A stretch of DNA of 7,693 nucleotides, taken from NCBI GenBank assembly GCA_028717325.1, contig JAQUOB010000050.1, forward strand, positions 1-7,693. Direction: 5' to 3'. Position numbers and translations under genes: made by a program. Below, piece by piece: positions 1-5,127 of the stretch (within the stretch, counting starts at the first letter, position 1; the number at the start of each line of letters is the position of its first letter). The notes beneath the pieces are model-generated. The model was given only the letters and a program-made list of their open reading frames with translations, had not been told where the DNA came from and ran no database searches. The stretch comes from Candidatus Margulisiibacteriota bacterium (GTDB lineage Bacteria > Margulisbacteria > WOR-1 > O2-12-FULL-45-9 > XYB2-FULL-48-7).

Positions 1-216
1 GAAAAGGGCTTGAAGAACGAGATCAAAAAAGACGACTCGATCGAACTGGCCGTGACCAAAATGGTCAAGATGGCGTTGGGCGCCGAATTCGGCCCTTCGC
101 TGGTCAAGGCGCAGGGCGCCAGCCAGATGGTCGGAACGATAACCCGCGCCATTATGAGCGACGCCAAGTTAAGGAAACAGGCTTTGATCATCATCGACCG
201 GTTGGACCATGAATAA
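1..216 (+). CDS. Hypothetical protein, 3' part of a small gene upstream of the response regulator
   Basis: I do not recognise this protein. The frame is open from base 1, so the gene may begin before the window. A TTG at position 10 could start a 68-residue form, but the purine-rich AAAGGG just before it sits too close to be a good ribosome binding site, so a start outside the window is more likely. The visible part is hydrophilic at first (a KNEIKKDD stretch) and then apparently mostly helical, with a central VKMALGAEFGPSLVKAQ segment and a C-terminal IIIDRLDHE. There is no signal peptide, membrane segment, cysteine pair or catalytic motif. Its stop codon lies 8 bp inside the response regulator gene, which implies translational coupling and makes a role with that regulator plausible. 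That functional link is inference. Being a real gene is fairly likely because of the overlap. Confidence 0.55.
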   Translation, partial: EKGLKNEIKKDDSIELAVTKMVKMALGAEFGPSLVKAQGASQMVGTITRAIMSDAKLRKQALIIIDRLDHE

Positions 217-1444
217 GATCCTCATCGTCGACGACGAGATGTCGATCCGTGAATCTTTCTCCCTGATCCTGGGAGAAAAGTACAAGGTCATGCTGGCCGC
301 TTCGGGCGAGGCGGCGCTCAAGCACGCCGCCGGCGAAAAGATCGATCTCGCCTACCTTGATATTCGCATGCCGGGCCTCGACGGGCTGCAGACCCTAAAA
401 CGGCTCAAAGAGATCGATCCCGGCCTCGAGGTCGTGATGGTTACCGCCGTCAATGACGTCCAGAAAGCCGGCGAAGCCATAAAATACGGGGCCAGAAACT
501 ACCTCATCAAGCCCTTTGACGTTGCCGCTATCCTCAAAATGACCGATTCGATCCTGCGCCGCAAATCGCTGCTGACCGAGGGCGAAAATATCCAGAAAGA
601 AACCGACAAGAAACAGATCAAGCTGATCGGCCAGACCGAAAAGATCGAGACCATTTTCAAAACGGTCAAAAAGATCGCGGCCAAGAACCTGCGCGTCCTG
701 ATCCTCGGCGAGCCGGGCACGGAAAAAAAGGCGGTCGCCGAACTGATCCATGAAAATAGTTCCCGCTCCGACCGGCCGCTGCTCACCCTTGATCTAACGG
801 ATTCAATGACCCCGGCTGAAATAAAAAACGCGCTCTTCGGCTGGGAAAAAGGGTCCACCACCGCCGACCTGAAAAAGACAACTGGCCTGCTGGAGGAAGT
901 CAGAGGCGGGACTTTGTTCATTAACCACGCGGAGTATTTGCCGCCGGGCTTGCTGGCGGCCCAGCCGCTCGAGGCGCGCCAGATCGCCGGCGGTTCCGTC
1001 GATCTGGCCGAAAGATCAAAAGAAAATTTCGATTATTTTTCCGAGGTCCTCCTCACCCTGCCACCCCTGCGCGAGCGGATCTCCGACCTGCCCCTCCTGA
1101 TCAACCATTTTATTGAGCTCTTTAGTGAAGAATACGGCAAAGAGATAACCGGGCTGGCGCCGGAAGTGGAAGAGATCTTCTCCAACTACGCTTGGCCGGG
1201 CAACACCACCGAGTTAAAAGCCGTTTTATCGCTCCTTGTCCTCAAGGCCGATTCGAACCAGATCAAGACAGCCGATCTGCCGCTCGACCTGCTATTGAAA
1301 AGCCCCGGCTCGCTGGGCAGCGAATACTTTTCAATTTTTGAGAACGATTATATCAGGAAAGTTTTTGCAGAGACCGGCGGGGATAAAGAAAGAGCCGCGG
1401 CCCTCCTGCAGATGAACCCGACTTTGCTCGAAAGCAAAATCTAA
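209..1444 (+). CDS. NtrC-family response regulator with intact receiver and degenerate AAA+ (sigma54-interaction) domain
   Basis: Two-component response regulator, 411 aa. The receiver (residues 1-118) has the full active site: acidic D8/D9/E10, phosphoacceptor D51 in YLDIRMPG, T79, Y98 and K101. A linker leads to an NtrC-like AAA+ domain (about 137-363), recognisable from IGQTEKIE, ALFGWEKG, GGTLF, LPPLRER, DLPLL and YAWPGN. Its working parts are lost. Walker A reads GEPGTEKK (family GESGTGKE), the GAFTGA loop reads GSTTAD, and the Walker B DE is replaced by N239-H240. About 30 residues holding sensor I and the arginine finger are missing, and the WPGNVREL arginine is T334. The C-terminus (about 378-411) aligns with a Fis-type helix-turn-helix starting TGGDKERAAALL but ends in an atypical recognition helix. 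I infer a phosphorylation-controlled protein that neither hydrolyses ATP nor contacts sigma54; DNA binding is uncertain. The ATG overlaps the upstream gene by 8 bp. A cognate kinase is not in the window. Confidence 0.9.
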   Translation: MNKILIVDDEMSIRESFSLILGEKYKVMLAASGEAALKHAAGEKIDLAYLDIRMPGLDGLQTLKRLKEIDPGLEVVMVTAVNDVQKAGEAIKYGARNYLIKPFDVAAILKMTDSILRRKSLLTEGENIQKETDKKQIKLIGQTEKIETIFKTVKKIAAKNLRVLILGEPGTEKKAVAELIHENSSRSDRPLLTLDLTDSMTPAEIKNALFGWEKGSTTADLKKTTGLLEEVRGGTLFINHAEYLPPGLLAAQPLEARQIAGGSVDLAERSKENFDYFSEVLLTLPPLRERISDLPLLINHFIELFSEEYGKEITGLAPEVEEIFSNYAWPGNTTELKAVLSLLVLKADSNQIKTADLPLDLLLKSPGSLGSEYFSIFENDYIRKVFAETGGDKERAAALLQMNPTLLESKI

Positions 1445-1450
1445 GAAACC

Positions 1451-1535
1451 TGCCTGGGGCCGGAATCGAACCGGCATGGCTTATTCGGCCGAGGGATTTT
1501 AAGTCCCTTGCGTCTACCAATTCCGCCACCCAGGC
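1451..1535 (-). tRNA. tRNA-Leu (anticodon UAA)
   Basis: The minus strand folds into an 85-nt class II tRNA. The acceptor stem is GCCTGGG/CCCAGGC with discriminator A at 1451. A D arm contains AATTGGTAGA. The anticodon stem AGGGA/TCCCT carries loop CTTAAAA, so the anticodon is TAA at 1500-1502. A long variable arm pairs GGC/GCC, and the T arm is GCCGG-TTCGATT-CCGGC. The long variable arm and UAA anticodon identify leucine. CCA is not encoded; the base after the discriminator is G, so a CCA-adding enzyme is needed. Its 5' end is 12 nt after the stop codon of the S1-protein gene, with no room for its own promoter, so it is probably cut out of that operon's transcript. Its 3' end is 6 bp from the stop codon of the convergent response regulator gene. 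Confidence 0.97.
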
Positions 1536-1544
1536 TTCAAAATC

Positions 1545-1571
1545 ACCTTAACGGTTTTTTAAAGGTTTTTT
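1545..1571 (+). terminator. Possible weak intrinsic terminator for the rightward response-regulator transcript
   Basis: On the plus strand ACCTTAA (1545-1551) can pair with TTAAAGGT (1559-1566) with one bulged A, followed by a T run to 1571 and then CTTCTT. The stem has only two GC pairs. It lies inside the convergent S1-protein gene, beyond the antisense of the tRNA, where the T run also encodes a lysine-rich tail. It may be fortuitous; nothing else between the regulator gene and this point looks like a terminator. Confidence 0.22.
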
Positions 1572-1964
1572 CTTCTTACCGGTCTGCTTGACTTCCAGGT
1601 TGCGCTTCCAGTCAAGAAGTTTTTCTTCACTCTGTTTCAAGAACTGCGTGATCTTGTCTTCGAACGTGCCGGGCTGGGGCCGGCCGGCGTCTTCTCTGGG
1701 CTTCCTCGGCCGGGGGGCCTGCCAGGCGGTTTTTCCGACCTGCTTGATCGAAAGATCAAATTTACCGTCTTTGGTGGTGCCCAGCACTTTGACTTTGACG
1801 ACGTCGCCAACGCGGAGGTGTTTTGTGATGTCGGTCACGTAATTATCGGCAACCTGCGAGATGTGGACCAGCCCGACTTTGCTTTCCGGTAATTCCATGA
1901 AAGCGCCGAAATTCGTGATACCGGTGACTTTTCCTTCTATTTCCGAACCAATTTCAATGGGCAA
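1548..1964 (-). CDS. S1-domain RNA-binding protein (YabR / general-stress-protein-13 type)
   Basis: Small cytoplasmic RNA-binding protein, 138 aa. A single S1 OB-fold domain (about residues 5-76) shows the family pattern: GKVTGITNFGAFMEL, then GLVHISQV, then VGDVVKVKVL and KFDLSIKQV. A linker rich in proline and arginine follows, then a helical stretch (about 101-122) and a very basic tail containing KKKK. The start is TTG at 1964: the frame has a TGA at 1973-1971, and a strong Shine-Dalgarno sequence lies 7 nt upstream. The order septum protein then S1 protein matches the Firmicute divIC-yabR pair, which supports a YabR-like identity. The exact role of this family is not well established; binding to ribosomes or mRNA is inferred from the domain. 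The tRNA-Leu gene follows 12 nt after its stop, probably in the same transcript. Confidence 0.9.
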   Translation of the reverse strand: MPIEIGSEIEGKVTGITNFGAFMELPESKVGLVHISQVADNYVTDITKHLRVGDVVKVKVLGTTKDGKFDLSIKQVGKTAWQAPRPRKPREDAGRPQPGTFEDKITQFLKQSEEKLLDWKRNLEVKQTGKKKKPLKNR

Positions 1965-1971
1965 ACAATTT

Positions 1972-1979
1972 CACCCCCT
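1972..1979 (-). promoter_or_regulatory. Strong Shine-Dalgarno site fixing the TTG start of the S1-protein gene
   Basis: The minus strand reads AAGGGGGTGA, one mismatch from the anti-SD complement AAGGAGGTGA, and is followed after 7 nt by TTG at 1964. The TGA within it is in frame with the gene, so no earlier start is possible. This is the best ribosome binding site in the window and explains how a TTG can be used. Confidence 0.8.
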
Positions 1980-1989
1980 TAGGGAAAAT

Positions 1990-2094
1990 GACTAATTACT
2001 AATGACGAATGCCTAATGAATGTCCGCCTGCGGCGGATTATTTAATTCAGGATTATTCATTAATTAGTCATTAGGAATTAGACATTAGTCATTA
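1990..2094. repeat. Palindromic intergenic element built of two inverted heptanucleotide arrays
   Basis: The left array (1990-2021) reads GACTAAT, TACTAAT, GACGAAT, GCCTAAT, GAAT. The right array (2063-2094) reads ATTAGTC, ATTAGGA, ATTAGAC, ATTAGTC, ATTA. Both have period 7 and are inverted relative to each other: 1993-2018 pairs with 2069-2094 at 22 of 26 positions. Between them lie a GC-rich hairpin and an AT-rich spacer. The right array ends 4 bp from the septum gene stop codon, so in the leftward transcript the element would form a long hairpin between the septum and S1 coding regions. It contains no open reading frame and no transposase. It could be an RNA processing or stability element, or a dispersed repeat; which one cannot be told from one copy. 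Confidence 0.8.
2023..2037. repeat. GC-rich perfect hairpin at the core of the heptanucleotide element
   Basis: TCCGCC-TGC-GGCGGA is a perfect 6-bp stem with a 3-nt loop, surrounded by AT-rich sequence. It sits roughly midway between the two inverted heptamer arrays. On neither strand is it followed by a run of T, so it is not a convincing intrinsic terminator; it looks like the stem core of the larger element. Confidence 0.75.
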
Positions 2095-2098
2095 CGAG

Positions 2099-2359
2099 TC
2101 ATTTCACGACTTTATAGGCCGTTTCGCCTTTTTTTATCAGACCGAGCTTCGTCCTGGCCAGCTCTTCGATCAAATCATCGCTCTTGAGGCGGGCCAGCCG
2201 GTCGTTCAAGCCCAGGGCCGAGTCCTTATTCGTTTCGACCGATTTTTGGATCGCCGCCCGGTCTTTTTTTAATTCCAGATTGTCAATTATATCCTGACGG
2301 ATGAGAAAAATAAAGTAGATCACCATCAGGACGAACAACAGCCAGCCGAATCTCTTCAT
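2099..2359 (-). CDS. FtsB/DivIC-family septum formation protein
   Basis: Small bitopic cell-division protein, 86 aa, the usual size for the family. One N-terminal membrane segment (about residues 5-20, GWLLFVLMVIYFIFLI) is followed by an extracytoplasmic coiled coil (about 26-62, with LNDRLARLKSDD). The conserved C-terminal motif is ELARTKLGLIKKGETAYKVV, matching the family pattern of an LG, then a GE. Known members bind FtsL and FtsQ/DivIB and help activate septal peptidoglycan synthesis. The ATG overlaps the pilD stop as ATGA, so translation is coupled to pilD. FtsB and DivIC are related and sequence alone does not separate them; the following S1-protein gene favours the DivIC-style neighbourhood. 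Expression should come from the pilD promoter. Confidence 0.88.
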   Translation of the reverse strand: MKRFGWLLFVLMVIYFIFLIRQDIIDNLELKKDRAAIQKSVETNKDSALGLNDRLARLKSDDLIEELARTKLGLIKKGETAYKVVK

Positions 2360-3114
2360 AGCCAGAAACCCCGCAGGTACCAGTCGATCAGCGGTCCGCC
2401 GAAAAACAGGCTGATCGCGCCGCCCAGAGAGAGAGCCGGCCCGAAAGGAATGTAGCCGCCCAACTTAACCTTGCCCCGGACAAGAAAAACCGCCGAAACG
2501 AGAGCGGCCAGAAGATAGGCCAGGATAATTGCCAGCAGGCCCCCCGGCCAGCCCAAACAAGCGCCCAAAAGGCCGCCCAGATAAAGGTCCCCCTCGCCCA
2601 TGACCTCTTTTTTATAAAAGGCCCGCCCGAAAAAACCGATCGCGTAAAGCAGAATAAAGCACAACAACAGGCCGGCGACCGCCGAAACGATCGTACCATT
2701 GATTAAATTGAACAGCAGGCCGGCGATCAGGCCGACCGCGATTACAGCGTCGGGAATGACCTGATGCTCCAGATCGACAAAAAAGACTACGATCAGGACC
2801 GACAAAAAGATCGCCTGAAAAACAAATGTAATTATTGAGCCCGAAACAAACAGCCAGCTGGCAGAAAAAGAGGCCGCGGTCAGGGCTTCGACCAGAGGAT
2901 ACCGCCAGGCGATCTCGGCCCCGCAGGAGCGGCACTTGCCTCTCAAAAAGAAATAACTGACGATGGGGACCAGCTCGAGCGGCGACAGCTCCCGGCCGCA
3001 GTGCGGGCAATGGGAAGCGGGAAAAACGATCGATTCATTGCGGGGTAAACGATAAATACAGACGTTCAGAAAACTGCCGACGACCGCACCGATAATAAAC
3101 CAAAAATAAACCAT
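2356..3114 (-). CDS. pilD: Type IV prepilin peptidase / N-methyltransferase (A24 family)
   Basis: Membrane aspartyl protease, 252 aa, that cleaves the short leader of type IV prepilins and pseudopilins at the inner membrane and N-methylates the new terminus. The N-terminal GSFLNVCIYRLP (residues 13-24) is typical. The cytoplasmic zinc motif C36-x2-C39 ... C61-x2-C64, linked in the family to the methyltransferase half, is intact. The catalytic aspartates are D114 in VDLEHQVIPD and D176 in GEGD. The rest is about seven or eight hydrophobic segments, ending in GGYIPFGPALSLGG. ATG 3114 is the first start after an in-frame TAA at 3123-3121; the Shine-Dalgarno match is poor (AAGAAAAAATG). It is the first gene of the leftward operon and diverges from pilT. 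No pilin or PilB/PilC gene is in the window, so which substrates it serves is unknown. Confidence 0.96.
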   Translation of the reverse strand: MVYFWFIIGAVVGSFLNVCIYRLPRNESIVFPASHCPHCGRELSPLELVPIVSYFFLRGKCRSCGAEIAWRYPLVEALTAASFSASWLFVSGSIITFVFQAIFLSVLIVVFFVDLEHQVIPDAVIAVGLIAGLLFNLINGTIVSAVAGLLLCFILLYAIGFFGRAFYKKEVMGEGDLYLGGLLGACLGWPGGLLAIILAYLLAALVSAVFLVRGKVKLGGYIPFGPALSLGGAISLFFGGPLIDWYLRGFWL

Positions 3115-3137
3115 TTTTTCTTAAGGGAGCAACGACC

Positions 3138-3166
3138 TTGACATTGTGATTTATAAATTATATAGT
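3138..3166 (+). promoter_or_regulatory. Sigma70-type promoter for the pilT-lipA-aminotransferase-pdxA-rsmA operon
   Basis: TTGACA at 3138-3143 (6 of 6 consensus) and TATAGT at 3161-3166 (5 of 6) are separated by exactly 17 bp. Initiation would be expected near 3173, giving a leader of about 27 nt that carries the AAGGA site before the ATG at 3200. It is interlocked with the leftward pilD promoter on the other strand. Confidence 0.85.
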
Positions 3167-3185
3167 AAGCTCAACGTAAAGTCAA
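3157..3185 (-). promoter_or_regulatory. Sigma70-type promoter for the pilD-septum protein-S1-tRNA operon
   Basis: On the minus strand TTGACT (3185-3180, 5 of 6 consensus) and TATAAT (3162-3157, 6 of 6) are separated by exactly 17 bp. Initiation would be expected near 3150, about 36 nt upstream of the pilD ATG. Its -10 box shares bases 3161-3162 with the -10 box of the rightward promoter. Confidence 0.82.
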
Positions 3186-3186
3186 A

Positions 3187-3191
3187 AAGGA
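3187..3191 (+). promoter_or_regulatory. Ribosome binding site deciding the pilT start
   Basis: AAGGA lies 8 nt before ATG 3200, an ideal spacing. It favours this start over the in-frame GTG at 3146, which lies inside the promoter and upstream of the expected transcription start. Confidence 0.8.
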
Positions 3192-3199
3192 CGCCAATA

Positions 3200-4261
3200 A
3201 TGGAAATTAAAAATCTGCTCGCACAACTTAATAAATCCAAGGCCTCCGATCTGCTCCTGGCCGGTAAAAATTACGCCTATCTACGCATCGATAACGCCCT
3301 GGTCAAGATCGAAGACAAGATCCTGACCCCGGAAGAGGTCGAAAACCTGATCACCCCCATCATCAGAAAAGAGGAGATGGAAGAGTTCAAAAAGACTAAG
3401 GAGCTCGACACCTCTTACGAAGACGAAGCCAGCCGCTACCGCATCAACTTGCATTATCAACTGGGCTCGATGGGCGCCACGATCCGCCGGGTGCCGAAAG
3501 AAATACCGACCCTCGAAGAGCTTAAACTGCCGCAGAAGGTCAAGGATTTTACGAACCTGGAAAGGGGCTTGATCCTTGTCACCGGCCCGACCGGCTGCGG
3601 CAAATCGACGACCCAGGCCGCCATGATCAATTCGATCAATATGACGCGCGCCTGCCATATAATCACGATCGAAGACCCGATCGAATTCGTCCATTCTCCC
3701 AAGCTCGCCCTGATCGAACAGCGGGAAGTCGGCTTTGACACCGATTCTTTCGGCGAGGCGCTGAAACGCGTGCTCCGCCAAATACCCGACGTGGTCCTGG
3801 TCGGTGAAATGCGCGACCTGGAGTCGATCCAGATGGCGATCACCGCGGCGGAAACCGGCCACATCGTCATTTCGACCCTGCACACCCAGGACGCGGTGCA
3901 AAGCATCGACCGCGTCATCGATGTTTTTCCGCCTTACCAGCAGGTCCAGGTCAGGACCCAGCTGTCCCTGACGCTCGCCGGCATTGTTTCACAGCAGCTG
4001 ATCCCGCGCCAGGACGGCGGCGGGCTGGTCGGCGCCTACGAAATATTGGTGGCGACGCCGGCGATCCGCAATATCATTCGCAAAGGCGCCACCCAGGATA
4101 TCTATTCCATGATCGAGCTGGGCGGCCAATTCCAGATGATGACGATGGATGCTTCGCTCTTTGGCCTTTATGAAAAAAGGATCATTTCCCGGGAGCAGGC
4201 GCTGACCCATTCAGTTAACACCGAAAGGATGGAAAAGCTGATGGCCGGCAAAAAAGCTTAA
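3200..4261 (+). CDS. pilT: Type IV pilus retraction ATPase PilT
   Basis: Hexameric cytoplasmic ATPase that powers pilus depolymerisation, and so twitching motility and DNA uptake. It has 353 aa from ATG 3200, close to the family's usual length. The N-terminal domain begins MEIKNLLAQLNKSKASDL. Walker A is GPTGCGKST (129-137). The Asp box holds TIEDPIEF (156-163), Walker B is VLVGEMRD with E203, and the His box is STLHT (225-229). The C-terminal AIRNIIRK (288-295) corresponds to the AIRNLIRE motif that marks retraction ATPases and separates PilT from PilB. One oddity: the usual RQDPDV before Walker B reads RQIPDV (I195). A longer GTG start at 3146 is rejected because it lies in the promoter. 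It opens the rightward operon, with lipA starting 8 nt after its stop. PilU-like paralogues remain an alternative identity. Confidence 0.95.
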   Translation: MEIKNLLAQLNKSKASDLLLAGKNYAYLRIDNALVKIEDKILTPEEVENLITPIIRKEEMEEFKKTKELDTSYEDEASRYRINLHYQLGSMGATIRRVPKEIPTLEELKLPQKVKDFTNLERGLILVTGPTGCGKSTTQAAMINSINMTRACHIITIEDPIEFVHSPKLALIEQREVGFDTDSFGEALKRVLRQIPDVVLVGEMRDLESIQMAITAAETGHIVISTLHTQDAVQSIDRVIDVFPPYQQVQVRTQLSLTLAGIVSQQLIPRQDGGGLVGAYEILVATPAIRNIIRKGATQDIYSMIELGGQFQMMTMDASLFGLYEKRIISREQALTHSVNTERMEKLMAGKKA

Positions 4262-4269
4262 CCGATCCT

Positions 4270-5127
4270 GTGAATCCAACGTCCGGCCGCTTGCCTTCAT
4301 TTTTGCTGAAAAATACCCCAAAGCAGGAGAATATCCGCCGGGTCCGCGCGCTGATCGGCGATGAAAATATCCACACCGTCTGCGAAGAAGCCAAATGCCC
4401 CAATATCGGCGAATGCTTTTCGCAGAAGATCTGCACTTTCATGATCCTCGGCGATGTCTGCACCAGGCATTGCGCTTTTTGCGGGGTGACCCATGGCCAG
4501 CCGGCGCCGCCCGATCCCGAGGAGCCTTCAAGGGTCGTAAAAAGCGTCGAAAAATTGGGCTTAAATTATGTCGTGATCACTTCGGTTACGCGCGATGACC
4601 TGCCGGACGGAGGAGCGTCACATTTCGCGAAGATCATTGAAGAACTCCGAACTCTGAACTCCGAACTCCGAACCGAAATTTTGATCCCTGATTTCCAAGG
4701 CAGTGAGGAATCACTGAAGATCGTTCTTGATGCCCGGCCATACGTCCTGAATCATAATATCGAAACTGTTCCCCGCCTTTATTCCACAGTCCGGCCTCAA
4801 GCGAATTATGAGCGGTCGCTGCAGCTCCTGCGTTCGGCTAAGGCCCTTAAAGCGCAAGTTTACACCAAAAGCGGTTTTATGGTAGGATTAGGAGAGACTA
4901 AGGAAGAAGTCGCGGCTGTCCTCTCCGACCTGAAAGCGGCCGGCTGTGATATCGTCACGATCGGACAGTATCTTCCGCCGTCGAAAGCTCATCTCCGGCC
5001 GGCCAGGTTCGTTACGCCGGCGGAATTTGAGGCCTACAAGAAATTAGGGGAAGACCTCGGCTGCCGAAAAGTGGAATCCGGCCCGTTCGTCAGAAGCTCT
5101 TATCACGCAGGAGAATTAATAAAATGA
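4270..5127 (+). CDS. lipA: Lipoyl synthase (radical SAM)
   Basis: Inserts two sulfurs into protein-bound octanoyl groups (EC 2.8.1.8) to make the lipoyl cofactor of 2-oxoacid dehydrogenases and GcvH. It has 285 aa, a usual length. The auxiliary cluster ligands are C38, C43 and C49 (VCEEAKCPNIGEC). The radical SAM motif is C64-x3-C68-x2-C71 (CTRHCAFC). Further signature blocks are TSVTRDDLPDGGASHF, LNHNIETVPRLY, KSGFMVGLGET, TIGQYLPPS and the C-terminal VRSSYHA that supplies the serine ligand. GTG 4270 is the first possible start after an in-frame TAA at 4216; no clear Shine-Dalgarno sequence is visible and it starts 8 nt after pilT, so coupling is likely. A later TTG at 4291 is a less likely start. 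The gene carries a 7-bp tandem repeat at 4642-4673. No lipB or lplA is in the window. Confidence 0.97.
   Translation: MNPTSGRLPSFLLKNTPKQENIRRVRALIGDENIHTVCEEAKCPNIGECFSQKICTFMILGDVCTRHCAFCGVTHGQPAPPDPEEPSRVVKSVEKLGLNYVVITSVTRDDLPDGGASHFAKIIEELRTLNSELRTEILIPDFQGSEESLKIVLDARPYVLNHNIETVPRLYSTVRPQANYERSLQLLRSAKALKAQVYTKSGFMVGLGETKEEVAAVLSDLKAAGCDIVTIGQYLPPSKAHLRPARFVTPAEFEAYKKLGEDLGCRKVESGPFVRSSYHAGELIK
4642..4673 (+). repeat. Heptanucleotide tandem repeat (GAACTCC, 4.6 copies) inside lipA
   Basis: Bases read GAACTCC, GAACTCT, GAACTCC, GAACTCC, GAAC. In the lipA frame they encode ELRTLNSELRT (residues 125-135), so the peptide nearly repeats after 7 residues. It falls in the family's variable stretch just before the conserved LIPDF block. 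Gain or loss of one unit would shift the frame; of three units would keep it. Confidence 0.85.
5109..5113 (+). promoter_or_regulatory. Ribosome binding site for the aminotransferase gene
   Basis: AGGAG within the end of lipA lies 10 nt before ATG 5124. It supports that start, which overlaps the lipA stop as ATGA. Confidence 0.6.

Noticed and set aside
1423..1438. Hairpin TTTGCT-CGAA-AGCAAA at the end of the response regulator gene, a possible terminator
   Set aside because: No T run follows it on either strand, and the bases encode the aligned C-terminal helix of the regulator.
1974..1984. CCCTAAGGG mini-hairpin overlapping the S1-protein ribosome binding site, a possible translational switch
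   Set aside because: Only three base pairs with a 3-nt loop; too weak to argue for control of translation on its own.
1990..2094. CRISPR array or attachment site reading of the repeat element
   Set aside because: The units are 7 bp with no spacers, there are no cas or integrase genes, and the tRNA lies more than 450 bp away with no duplicated tRNA end.
3121..3144. Seven-codon reading frame (MSRSLLP) on the minus strand in the pilD leader, a possible leader peptide
   Set aside because: It begins only about 6 nt after the expected transcription start, has no ribosome binding site and no attenuator hairpin; its TAA is useful only in ruling out an earlier pilD start.
3281..3901. Long open frame of 206 codons antisense to pilT
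   Set aside because: It mirrors the codon bias of the clearly functional pilT gene, has no recognisable motif and no upstream ribosome binding site.
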